Source: Paenibacillus shirakamiensis
GTDB taxonomy: Bacteria > Bacillota > Bacilli > Paenibacillales > Paenibacillaceae
Length of the DNA: 64,000 bases
Assembly (NCBI RefSeq): GCF_017874255.1
Contig: NZ_JAGGLD010000001.1
Coordinates: 806,001 to 870,000 of the forward strand
Direction: 5' to 3'
Part shown: positions 8,723 to 16,128 of the stretch, piece by piece
Layout: each line of letters begins with the position of its first letter
How positions within the stretch are numbered: position 1 is the first letter of the stretch
Made by a program: the position numbers and the translations under genes
The notes under the pieces: model-generated
Told to the model about the DNA's origin: nothing
The model's database searches: none
What the model saw: the letters and a program-made list of their open reading frames with translations, nothing else

Positions 8723-9085
8723 GTGATTCATTTATATATGGATGACCTTAGACGCTGTCCCGATGGATTTACGTTGACTCGTAGTGGAGAAGAATGTCTG
8801 GACATTTTGAGAGCAACATCCGTGGATATTTTGTCATTAGACTTCGATATGGGACCTGACCAGATGACAGGCGGAGAAGTGGCCTCCATTATGGCGCAAG
8901 AAGGTTTGTTTGCGAAGGAGATATTTTTGCATAGTTCGAGTTTGCAGGGAAAAACAAAAATGTATGAAATTTTATTTCAAGTCAAACCCGATGAAGTGGA
9001 ACTCTATATTGATCCTGTTCCGTTTGATCGTTTAGATGAGATAGCTTTACTTCATGCGAAAAGTAAACTTGAGAACACACGTTAA
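8723..9085 (+). CDS. cREC-type (cyclic-phosphate processing) receiver-like protein
   Basis: A 120-residue protein resembling the cREC family, receiver-like domains without a DNA-binding output that comparative genomics has proposed to act on cyclic phosphate ends in RNA repair. Recognisable blocks are IHLYMDDLRRCPDGF at the start, RSGEECLDIL, then ILSLDFDMG, where most relatives have LDHDLG, and IFLHSS (about 79-84). GTG 8723 is preferred: GGAAGAG ends 6 nt upstream and the conserved region starts at once; TTG 8702 is an alternative. It lies between the AP endonuclease and a 2'-O-methyltransferase-like gene. The family assignment is good; the biochemical role is only predicted in the literature. 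Confidence 0.7.
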   Translation: MIHLYMDDLRRCPDGFTLTRSGEECLDILRATSVDILSLDFDMGPDQMTGGEVASIMAQEGLFAKEIFLHSSSLQGKTKMYEILFQVKPDEVELYIDPVPFDRLDEIALLHAKSKLENTR

Positions 9086-9123
9086 TTAGAGCAAGGCTGT
9101 ATTAAAAATGGGGGTTATGGGGT

Positions 9124-10188
9124 TTGAATAGTCATCTTGAGAACGATAAGACAACAATGGGAACGACATCGAGGTTCATCTGTACCGCAAATCATGGATT
9201 TGCACCATACGCACAAGAAGAATTAAGAAGGAAATTTGGTGCACTGAAAAGCACTGTGCTGGTTCCAGGTGAGGTTTTTTTGGCTACACTTGACTTCTCA
9301 TCTGAGGAAGTTACTGAACGTCTTACACAGGAACTACCTATGTTTTTGCGGCATATTTTCCCTGTTCAAGTGCAAGTAGGAATTACAGATAAAGATCTAG
9401 GTCAGGCGATGGATCAGTTAGGTTCCTGTCTAAAGAGAATAGATGAGCTACAAGGCAAAATCATCTCTGTGCAAGCACGTAAAGCTAGTCAAGAAGCTTG
9501 GCCAGGTACATCTTCGGAATTCAAAGAAGCCATTCAGTTCGTGCTTCAAGATATCGTGCAGCAATTTGCAGTAAAAGAAGCGGAGTGGGTCGTATCTGTA
9601 TTCATTACGAATGATTCCATTTTCGCAGGTATTTCTAAGGCGGATCATAATATCTCCGATTGGAATGGCGGTGCTGTTAGGTTCCAAAAGGAAGAAGGAC
9701 AAATCTCTCGGGCTAAATTCAAATTGTTGGAAGCAGAACGAGTGTTTGATATCGACTTTAGAAGTTTTCGCAACGCTTTAGATATTGGGGCAGCGCCAGG
9801 CGGATGGACTTCATTTTTATTAGAGCGTGGTTTACAAGTGACGGCGGTAGATCCTGCTAAGATGCATCCTTCCTTACTAGATTCTCCGCAGCTTACGTAT
9901 GTACAAAAAAATGCGGATAGTGTGAAATTTCGTGATCATGAATTTGACTTGCTGGTATGTGATATGAGTTGGAGTCCAAAGTTAACAGCAAAATTGGTTA
10001 CGGAATTACTTTACAGCCTTGTTCCTGGAGGAACGGCAATTGTCACGGTCAAACTGCTAAGTAAGAAGCCACTTGCTCTAATTCGAGATGTGATGGATAC
10101 ATTTGATCAAGCCCATATGCAGATTCAAAGGTCAAAGCAGCTATTCCATAATCGTGATGAGATTACGCTATATATGATAAAATATTAA
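9124..10188 (+). CDS. FtsJ/RlmM-like RNA 2'-O-methyltransferase
   Basis: The 354-residue protein has an N-terminal alpha/beta region (about 15-190) like the RlmM/THUMP-type RNA-binding part and a C-terminal Rossmann methyltransferase. The SAM site is DIGAAPGGWTSFLLERG (about 220-236), followed by VDPAKM. The aspartate of LLVCDMSWSP and the lysine of VTVKLLSKK fit the K-D-K-E tetrad of FtsJ-type ribose methyltransferases. The likely substrate is structured RNA, perhaps 23S rRNA, but this is inference. The start is TTG 9124 after a G-rich stretch; ATG 9157 has no binding site. The gene is the last of the repair/RNA cluster. Confidence 0.85.
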   Translation: MNSHLENDKTTMGTTSRFICTANHGFAPYAQEELRRKFGALKSTVLVPGEVFLATLDFSSEEVTERLTQELPMFLRHIFPVQVQVGITDKDLGQAMDQLGSCLKRIDELQGKIISVQARKASQEAWPGTSSEFKEAIQFVLQDIVQQFAVKEAEWVVSVFITNDSIFAGISKADHNISDWNGGAVRFQKEEGQISRAKFKLLEAERVFDIDFRSFRNALDIGAAPGGWTSFLLERGLQVTAVDPAKMHPSLLDSPQLTYVQKNADSVKFRDHEFDLLVCDMSWSPKLTAKLVTELLYSLVPGGTAIVTVKLLSKKPLALIRDVMDTFDQAHMQIQRSKQLFHNRDEITLYMIKY

Positions 10189-10215
10189 GCATGTAAAAAG
10201 AAGACAAAAAAATTC

Positions 10216-10245
10216 TTTACAGAACATGCCTTGTTGTTTTATACT
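10216..10245 (+). promoter_or_regulatory. sigmaA promoter of the Tad-like operon
   Basis: TTTACA (10216-10221) and TATACT (10240-10245) are 18 nt apart. Transcription would start near 10252, giving a leader of about 110 nt that contains the hairpin at 10272-10343. The -35 lies in an imperfect inverted repeat (GCATGT near 10191 with ACATGC at 10224-10229). Confidence 0.7.
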
Positions 10246-10271
10246 GATTCCAATATATTACAAGATTACTT

Positions 10272-10343
10272 AGGGAAAGTATCCCGAGTTTCTGAATAGG
10301 TCCTTAAAGGACGATTTAGAACTTGGGGGACTTTCTCTTTTTT
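10272..10343 (+). terminator. Terminator-like hairpin in the Tad operon leader (possible attenuator)
   Basis: Arms 10272-10290 and 10320-10338 pair at 18 of 19 positions (one A-G mismatch, some G-T pairs). A second hairpin sits inside (GTCCT at 10300-10304 with AGGAC at 10308-10312). The outer stem is followed directly by six T (10338-10343), as in an intrinsic terminator. It stands between the promoter and the ribosome binding site at 10357-10361 of the first gene, so it must be read through for the operon to be expressed, or it ends a small RNA. Confidence 0.75.
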
Positions 10344-10364
10344 GTATGCCTAGAAAGGAGGGCT

Positions 10365-11879
10365 ATGCGGTTGCAGTTTTCTAGCAGGCTAAGTACCGGG
10401 GATGTAATTGGAGGTAGATATAAGATTGAGAAGAAGCTGGGAAGTGGCGGAACCAGCTATGTCTATTTGGCTGAGGATCTGAAATTACCTGGAAAGCGAT
10501 GGGCCATAAAGGAGACACTTACAGCACCTGATTATTTCGGGAATCTTGAAGAAGAAGCTAGATTGTTAATTCAATTGCATCATGCCAGATTACCGCATGT
10601 TATCGATTTTTTTCCACCAGATTCCGCTGGGTACACCTACTTAATTATGGACTACATCCAAGGTGTCACGCTTGATGTATTTTTAGAGCATCAACAAGGC
10701 CGCATGTCATTAGTACAGATTTGTAATATAGCTGGACAAATTTGTGAGGGTCTTATGTATCTTCATCAACATGACCCACCTATTGTATACCGAGATCTGA
10801 AACCTTCTAATCTCATGATTGATGCAGGTGGCGAAGTAAGATTTATAGATTTTGGAATTGCGAGACATTACAAACATGATCAGACCGAAGACACGGTGAA
10901 GCTTGGAACTATTGGCTTTGCTTCTCCTGAACAATATGGGGGAAGACAGACAGATACACGCTCTGATCTATATTCTTTAGGCGCATTATTGCTGTACTTA
11001 GTAACAGGAGGCGAGCAGACAGAATGGACGAATATCTCTGACAAGTTACTTGCTTCGCAAGTTCCCGCGTCCCTTTATCGTGTGGTGAAGACCTTACTCC
11101 ATCAGCGACCCGAAGAACGATATTCAAGCGCTGCGGAGGTGAAGATAGCAATAGAAACCCATAATCGCACTCTAACTTCTTCTCAATCAGAGTACCGGGC
11201 CATTCAACCGGGGGGGAGAACCAAAGTGATTGGCGTGATGGGGACAAGTCCAGGTGTAGGGGTAACACACACGTGCATCCTCCTAGCTCATACCTTAAAA
11301 CAACATTTCAACAACATAATGATTATGGAATGTGGAGGGAAATCTACTGCATTTGCTGCACTTCAGCAGCGAGCGCATTCAGATTATAGAAACGATGGAG
11401 GTGAATTGAGTCATGTATTTCGAATGAATCAGATCGTGTATCATCGTGCTGCATCACGAGGCCAAATTTTAAATGTTGTAGCCACTGAAGGAGGCGTTGT
11501 GATTCTGGATCTTGGTAATAGGCGCACAAAGGATATTTTTGAGGAACTAATGCGCGCGGATCTGGCTATCGTTGTAGGATCTGGTGCCAAGTGGAGAGTA
11601 CATGAGCTGTATGATTTTCATAAGTCTTCAAGTACTTACCCAAGAAATAAATGGCTTTATGCGATACCGGGAATGCCTTTACATGCAATTAGTTATTTGC
11701 GGCGCACTATGAAGACTTCGAGAGTAGTTCCCATACCTTTTGAAATCGATCCTTTTGAACCTGCGCAAGACGTTATGAAAGAAATAGAGGCCATCTGTAG
11801 GCCTATCATTTCCGGAGAATCTCCTAAAAGATGGGGCAGTATGATCAGACAATTCAAAAGATGGGGAGGAATACTATGA
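10365..11879 (+). CDS. Ser/Thr protein kinase fused to a ParA/MinD-like domain
   Basis: Residues 13-275 form a Hanks-type kinase: glycine loop LGSGGTSYVY (25-34), ATP-binding lysine in WAIKE (K49), catalytic YRDLKPSN (D144, with Tyr in place of the usual His), DFG at 162-164, and an activation-segment end GFASPEQYGG. All catalytic residues are present. Residues about 290-480 resemble a ParA/MinD/CpaE fold; its P-loop reads GTSPGVGVTH, lacking the GKT lysine and the signature lysine, so ATP binding is doubtful. No transmembrane segment is seen. AAGGAGG lies 3 nt before ATG 10365 and 9 nt before TTG 10371, so either could be the start. It heads the Tad-like operon and overlaps the next gene (ATGA). 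A phosphorylation switch of pilus assembly is inferred. Confidence 0.85.
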   Translation: MRLQFSSRLSTGDVIGGRYKIEKKLGSGGTSYVYLAEDLKLPGKRWAIKETLTAPDYFGNLEEEARLLIQLHHARLPHVIDFFPPDSAGYTYLIMDYIQGVTLDVFLEHQQGRMSLVQICNIAGQICEGLMYLHQHDPPIVYRDLKPSNLMIDAGGEVRFIDFGIARHYKHDQTEDTVKLGTIGFASPEQYGGRQTDTRSDLYSLGALLLYLVTGGEQTEWTNISDKLLASQVPASLYRVVKTLLHQRPEERYSSAAEVKIAIETHNRTLTSSQSEYRAIQPGGRTKVIGVMGTSPGVGVTHTCILLAHTLKQHFNNIMIMECGGKSTAFAALQQRAHSDYRNDGGELSHVFRMNQIVYHRAASRGQILNVVATEGGVVILDLGNRRTKDIFEELMRADLAIVVGSGAKWRVHELYDFHKSSSTYPRNKWLYAIPGMPLHAISYLRRTMKTSRVVPIPFEIDPFEPAQDVMKEIEAICRPIISGESPKRWGSMIRQFKRWGGIL

Positions 11880-12799
11880 AAATGTTAAAAATGAGGCAGC
11901 GAACTAAGCATTTGATCTTTGCGGGTATAGTTGGAGCAAGTTCTGTAACCGTCTTTTTCATAGTCTATATGGTCTTAGAACATATCCAAGTGCAAGATGC
12001 TCAACAAGCTACTAAGAGTCAGTATGAAGCTAGATTTCTTGCTTTTGAAAAAGAGAAGGATCGCTCAACTGTTATTGGATGGGTACCCAACAAACTTATT
12101 AAAGCAGGAGATACGTTTAAGGAAGTTGATTTGAAGCAGGCCGAGTTTACAGCAGGAGAACTTCCATCCAATTGGGTTCAGCTTAAAGAGAATATCCTTG
12201 GGCATACGGCAAAAGTTTCCTTAGAACCTTTCACCCTCATTACAGAGTCACTGATTTATAAAGAAAAGCCAACGACAGATGATCTTCGCAATAAGGAGAT
12301 AAGTTTTGTGAGATTACCAGCTTCTCTCCGTGCTAAAGACGTGATCGATATTCGGATACAATTTCCGACGGGCCAGGATTACATACTGCTATCTAAGAAA
12401 AAAGTAGGTCAGTTAAGCTCAACTTCGATGAGCTTAACATTAACCGAACATGAGATTTTGACACTCTCTAGTGCAGTGGTTGATGCTTATTTCCATAAAG
12501 CTTCCATTTATGCATTAACTTATGTCGAACCTGAGCTTCAAGATTCAGCTATTCCCACGTATCCAGCCAATCAACAAGTACTTCAGTTAATTGCTAAAGA
12601 TCACAATATGATCTCCAGAGCGGAACAAGAATTAACTTCATCTTCAAGAGTGTTACTTGAAAAAGATTTAGGTAATCTCTCACCGCAAACGATTTCTAAT
12701 TTCGAAGATAAACAAGTCAAGGTTCCTGAGCAGCCAGTCTTAATACCGAAAGCGTTAGCTGCACCTGAAGGCACAGTAGAAATTAAATCCTCACCTTAA
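11876..12799 (+). CDS. CpaB/RcpC-like SAF-domain protein of the Tad system
   Basis: The 307-residue protein has a cytoplasmic start, one membrane segment (about residues 13-36, FAGIVGASSVTVFFIVYMVL) and an outside part with an SAF/CpaB-like domain (about 64-125: VPNKLIKAGDTFKE ... VSLEPFTLITESLI). CpaB/RcpC proteins belong to Tad pilus machines and are thought to bind cell-wall material. The C-terminus (260-307) is polar and low in structure. ATG 11876 overlaps the upstream TGA and follows GGGGAGGA by 5 nt; the longer in-frame start at 11831 has no such support. Confidence 0.78.
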   Translation: MKMLKMRQRTKHLIFAGIVGASSVTVFFIVYMVLEHIQVQDAQQATKSQYEARFLAFEKEKDRSTVIGWVPNKLIKAGDTFKEVDLKQAEFTAGELPSNWVQLKENILGHTAKVSLEPFTLITESLIYKEKPTTDDLRNKEISFVRLPASLRAKDVIDIRIQFPTGQDYILLSKKKVGQLSSTSMSLTLTEHEILTLSSAVVDAYFHKASIYALTYVEPELQDSAIPTYPANQQVLQLIAKDHNMISRAEQELTSSSRVLLEKDLGNLSPQTISNFEDKQVKVPEQPVLIPKALAAPEGTVEIKSSP

Positions 12800-12819
12800 A
12801 GTAGAAAAGGAATGAGTAT

Positions 12820-13533
12820 ATGAAGACGTGGATATTTGCTGGTATTACGGACAAGCGGGAATTATTGATATATCTTAGTAAAATTCTATGTTCATCTGGT
12901 GTGCGCGTTCTATTAGTAGATGGCACCGGAGATGCAAGATATAAGTATTCTATTCATTCGGGGAGCTCATCAAAGATTCCAATTACCGAATATAGCGGTT
13001 TCGACGTAGCGACGAACTTTCAGAGTGAACAGGAACTATATAGCTATTATAGGATGAACAGTCAAGCGGACCCTTTTTTATATGACTATATTTTGTATGA
13101 TGTTGAATGCACTGATTTTCTTTCAGTACAAACGTGGCAGAAGGCAGATCAAAGAGTATGGGTGACAAGCCATGAACGGTATCCATTAGAACATGGTAAG
13201 CAATTCTTTAGCTTGTTACTAGATAGATATCCAGAGTTAGGAGGAATGGTGGCTAAGCGAATCTATATGCACTGCGTAGATAATAGAATGAATGACGAGT
13301 ATGTGAAGGCGTTTGCTACATCGCTTCCCATATCTTGGGACGAAGAAGCAGTTTCATTCCTTTGGGAGGAAGGGAATATTGCGATTCGGCGGGAGGAAGA
13401 TTATGAAGGTAATGTAGGCTTACATCGTATAAGTCGCTCTTACAAAAGGGCTCTTAGGAATCTCGTAGGCCAACTTACAGATTGGAATGAAGGATCAGCA
13501 AAAAAAGCAATTCGAATTGCAGGAAGGAGATGA
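12820..13533 (+). CDS. ParA/TadZ-like protein without a P-loop
   Basis: This 237-residue protein starts MKTWIFAGITDKRELLIYLS and continues VRVLLVDGTGDARY, which matches the strand-loop-helix-strand pattern of ParA/CpaE (TadZ) proteins. The position of the P-loop is taken by FAGITDKREL, with no GK[ST]. Further hydrophobic strands (DYILYDVECTDF, RVWVTSHE) fit the Walker B and following regions. In Tad operons TadZ places the machine at the cell pole; here a non-nucleotide scaffold role is inferred. No membrane segment. ATG 12820 follows AAAGG by a normal distance. Fold assignment is moderate, since it rests on pattern and neighbourhood. Confidence 0.6.
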   Translation: MKTWIFAGITDKRELLIYLSKILCSSGVRVLLVDGTGDARYKYSIHSGSSSKIPITEYSGFDVATNFQSEQELYSYYRMNSQADPFLYDYILYDVECTDFLSVQTWQKADQRVWVTSHERYPLEHGKQFFSLLLDRYPELGGMVAKRIYMHCVDNRMNDEYVKAFATSLPISWDEEAVSFLWEEGNIAIRREEDYEGNVGLHRISRSYKRALRNLVGQLTDWNEGSAKKAIRIAGRR

Positions 13534-13539
13534 GTAATC

Positions 13540-14364
13540 TTGAGTATTGTCCGTTTTTGGGAAGATAATCGAGGTCAAGCCACAGAAATAGCAATAGCAC
13601 TGTCTATAGTCATGGCATCGGATTACAGATTAAGGTTGTTCTTAAGTCAGGATATCGGCATGGCTACCTCTGAAACACTCTTACCTGATCAATTGCAACA
13701 AGGTATGGATGCATTAATGAGACTTTCTCTTAGTAGACTGCTAAGCCGTGATAACTTTATCGAATATACAGAATCTATAATACAAGGAAGAATGGATATT
13801 GCTAATTGGCAGAATTTCAAACAAATACAAAAAAATAATTTTCATACGAGTACATCATGGATTAGGGGATATGAGCAAATACTGAGGATTGCGGCGGATC
13901 TTTATGATGTCCTCTTCTTAAATGAAAACCAATCCCTAATGGGAGGGGGGGATTCTATTTTGGAGAAGGATGGGGCTCAAAAAGATGACATGGTTATTGC
14001 TGTGGTGCCACAGCGTATTTCTGCATTAGATCACTTTTTTGAAATGGTACAATCTAAGCCAACCCTATATCATCCATCGATATTACTTTTGATTCCTAAT
14101 TATGATGAGAAACAATATCTTACAATTACAAACATAAAAAGACGTTATACCACTACCTTGCGAATCGAAGGTTTGCCCTATACTAGATCCTTTACAGATG
14201 CCTGTAATACATATCAAGTTAAGTCTTACATGGAGCGGCTTATTCATGCATCTGCTCGTAGAAATGGAGAGCAAGCTTTTCTCAGAGCTCTTCGAACAAT
14301 ATGCAGTTTTATACTTAAGATGATAGACAGAGAAGGCGAATTCATTAAGGAGAGGGGCGCCTAA
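13540..14364 (+). CDS. Second ParA/TadZ-like protein without a P-loop
   Basis: The 274-residue product begins MSIVRFWEDNRGQATEIAIA, where NRGQATEIA occupies the place of a ParA P-loop (KGGVGKTTxA) but has no lysine. Later segments DMVIAVVPQRISALDHFF and ILLLIPNYDEKQYL resemble the strand patterns after Walker B of MinD-like proteins. It starts at TTG 13540, about 9 nt after AGGAAGGAGA, 6 nt behind the previous gene, and its stop directly abuts the ATG of the TadA gene. It is probably a structural partner of the assembly ATPase. I do not recognise it beyond this pattern. Confidence 0.55.
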   Translation: MSIVRFWEDNRGQATEIAIALSIVMASDYRLRLFLSQDIGMATSETLLPDQLQQGMDALMRLSLSRLLSRDNFIEYTESIIQGRMDIANWQNFKQIQKNNFHTSTSWIRGYEQILRIAADLYDVLFLNENQSLMGGGDSILEKDGAQKDDMVIAVVPQRISALDHFFEMVQSKPTLYHPSILLLIPNYDEKQYLTITNIKRRYTTTLRIEGLPYTRSFTDACNTYQVKSYMERLIHASARRNGEQAFLRALRTICSFILKMIDREGEFIKERGA

Positions 14365-16128
14365 ATGAATACTACGCTGAACACTTCAATTATTGTTTTT
14401 ATTTTCTTCATAACTGGAATCTATTTTCTTGTTAAATACTACAGTTATAAGACTAGCGTACTGCATGATGATCAGGACTACGATCCTTATACGTTGGAGG
14501 CGCTGATCGACTATGTTATGCAGCGGTTACATGAACTCATAAGAACGAATCCAGATGATATGGGACTTGGCGAGGAGACCTATCGAAGAAAGGTCAGTCA
14601 GCGACGTGAACTTCGACGAGCGCTCAAAGGGTGTGTATCAGGAGATATCAGGGATAAAACGTTAGTAAAGAATCAAATCCGTGATCTTTTATTGTCTGGT
14701 TATGGACTAGTCGAGCAACATATGGATCAGATCATTCCTTTTGAACAAATAGATAAGTTATCTGTGCAGGAAAAGTTTGATATTATGCTGTATCTATTCC
14801 AGTCTAGTCATGGCCCGGGCGCTATGGAGACGCTGATTAAGCTCTATGAACTGGACCGGCCTCGTCATGGTTCTAATGAAGAGTGGAGTTACGAGATTAC
14901 AACAGAGGATATTCACTCTATATTTTATCAAGAGTATAGACCTTTGATAGTGCATGAGAAGTTAGATATTATTGTGCAGCGTGTATACCAACAATACAAA
15001 GGGTTTTCGGTTATTGATGAACTTCGTGATCAGCGTATTGATGGTGTGAGTGGTGGGGTAAGTGGTACTTCCGATGCGGAAAGTGATTTTTTTAATGCAT
15101 CTCAATCTTTTCAAGGTGAGGAGGGGGGCCGTAATTATGAAAGTATATGGATTTTTTTTCAGGGGAAGTCCATTCATTTATCCTTTCTGTCGTTTGGTTC
15201 TTCTAGTGAATTAAAGCGAGTGTGTCAGAACATTTACAAATACAATTTGCCTGGTCAGCTATCGCAATCCAATGGCTATAAAGTCAATGAAATGAAGGAT
15301 GGATCAAGAGTAGTGGTAGTAAGACCTCCTTTTGCTGAGTCATGGGCATTTTTCGTTCGAAAATTTGATGTGCAAAAGACGATGTTAGACCATTTAGTAC
15401 AAGGGGATAATGCGGATGTTGTTGTAGATTTGTTGAAATATCTTATGAAAGGTAGCCGAATTACTGCAATCACTGGTGCACAAGGGTCAGGGAAAACGAC
15501 ACTTATGATGGCTATGATTCGGCACATCTATGCATCCTACACGTTACGAGTACAGGAGATGTCTTTTGAGCTTCATTTAAGAAATTTATACAACAAAAGA
15601 AATATATTAAGTTTTAAAGAAACGGAGCATATATCAGGACAAGCTGGACTTGATCTGCAGAAAAAGACGGATGGCGCAGTAAATATTTTGGGCGAAGTGT
15701 CAACGGATGAAGTAGCAACATGGATGATTCAAATGGCTCAGGTGGCCAGTCTTTTCACCTTATTCACACATCATGCTAAGACATTCGAAGATCTAATCTA
15801 CTCCCTTCGCAATTCGCTACTCAAAACAGGAATGTTCCGTGATGAGCGAATCGCAGAAAATCAGGTGCTACATGTAATTCATTTCAATGTACATTTGAGG
15901 GCAGACATGAACGGACGAAGGTATATTGAACGCATTACAGAATGTAATCACTCAGCAACGGTCCAAGGAGGAAGAAATATCATTGAACATCTTGACGGAG
16001 GGTATAAGATCTCTTCACATTTATCTCCAAAGAGTATTCGAGATATGTCTTCGCAAATGACAGATGAGGATCAAGTCGCATTTCAGCAATTTGTAAAGAG
16101 TCGCTGGGGTGAGCAAATTGGAGCTTAA
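14365..16128 (+). CDS. TadA/CpaF-family secretion ATPase with N-terminal membrane anchor
   Basis: The motor ATPase of the Tad machine, 587 residues. The C-terminal RecA-like domain has Walker A GAQGSGKT (G371-T378), Asp box/Walker B region VNILGEVSTDEVATWMIQMA (about 438-457) and a histidine box LFTLFTHHAK (about 462-471). The N-terminal region after residue 60 resembles the CpaF N-domain. Unusually, residues 7-24 (SIIVFIFFITGIYFLVKY) form a hydrophobic segment that should anchor the protein in the membrane, whereas usual TadA/CpaF proteins are soluble. ATG 14365 comes directly after the upstream stop, with AAGGAGAGGGG before it. Its end overlaps the tadBC-like gene. Confidence 0.85.
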   Translation: MNTTLNTSIIVFIFFITGIYFLVKYYSYKTSVLHDDQDYDPYTLEALIDYVMQRLHELIRTNPDDMGLGEETYRRKVSQRRELRRALKGCVSGDIRDKTLVKNQIRDLLLSGYGLVEQHMDQIIPFEQIDKLSVQEKFDIMLYLFQSSHGPGAMETLIKLYELDRPRHGSNEEWSYEITTEDIHSIFYQEYRPLIVHEKLDIIVQRVYQQYKGFSVIDELRDQRIDGVSGGVSGTSDAESDFFNASQSFQGEEGGRNYESIWIFFQGKSIHLSFLSFGSSSELKRVCQNIYKYNLPGQLSQSNGYKVNEMKDGSRVVVVRPPFAESWAFFVRKFDVQKTMLDHLVQGDNADVVVDLLKYLMKGSRITAITGAQGSGKTTLMMAMIRHIYASYTLRVQEMSFELHLRNLYNKRNILSFKETEHISGQAGLDLQKKTDGAVNILGEVSTDEVATWMIQMAQVASLFTLFTHHAKTFEDLIYSLRNSLLKTGMFRDERIAENQVLHVIHFNVHLRADMNGRRYIERITECNHSATVQGGRNIIEHLDGGYKISSHLSPKSIRDMSSQMTDEDQVAFQQFVKSRWGEQIGA

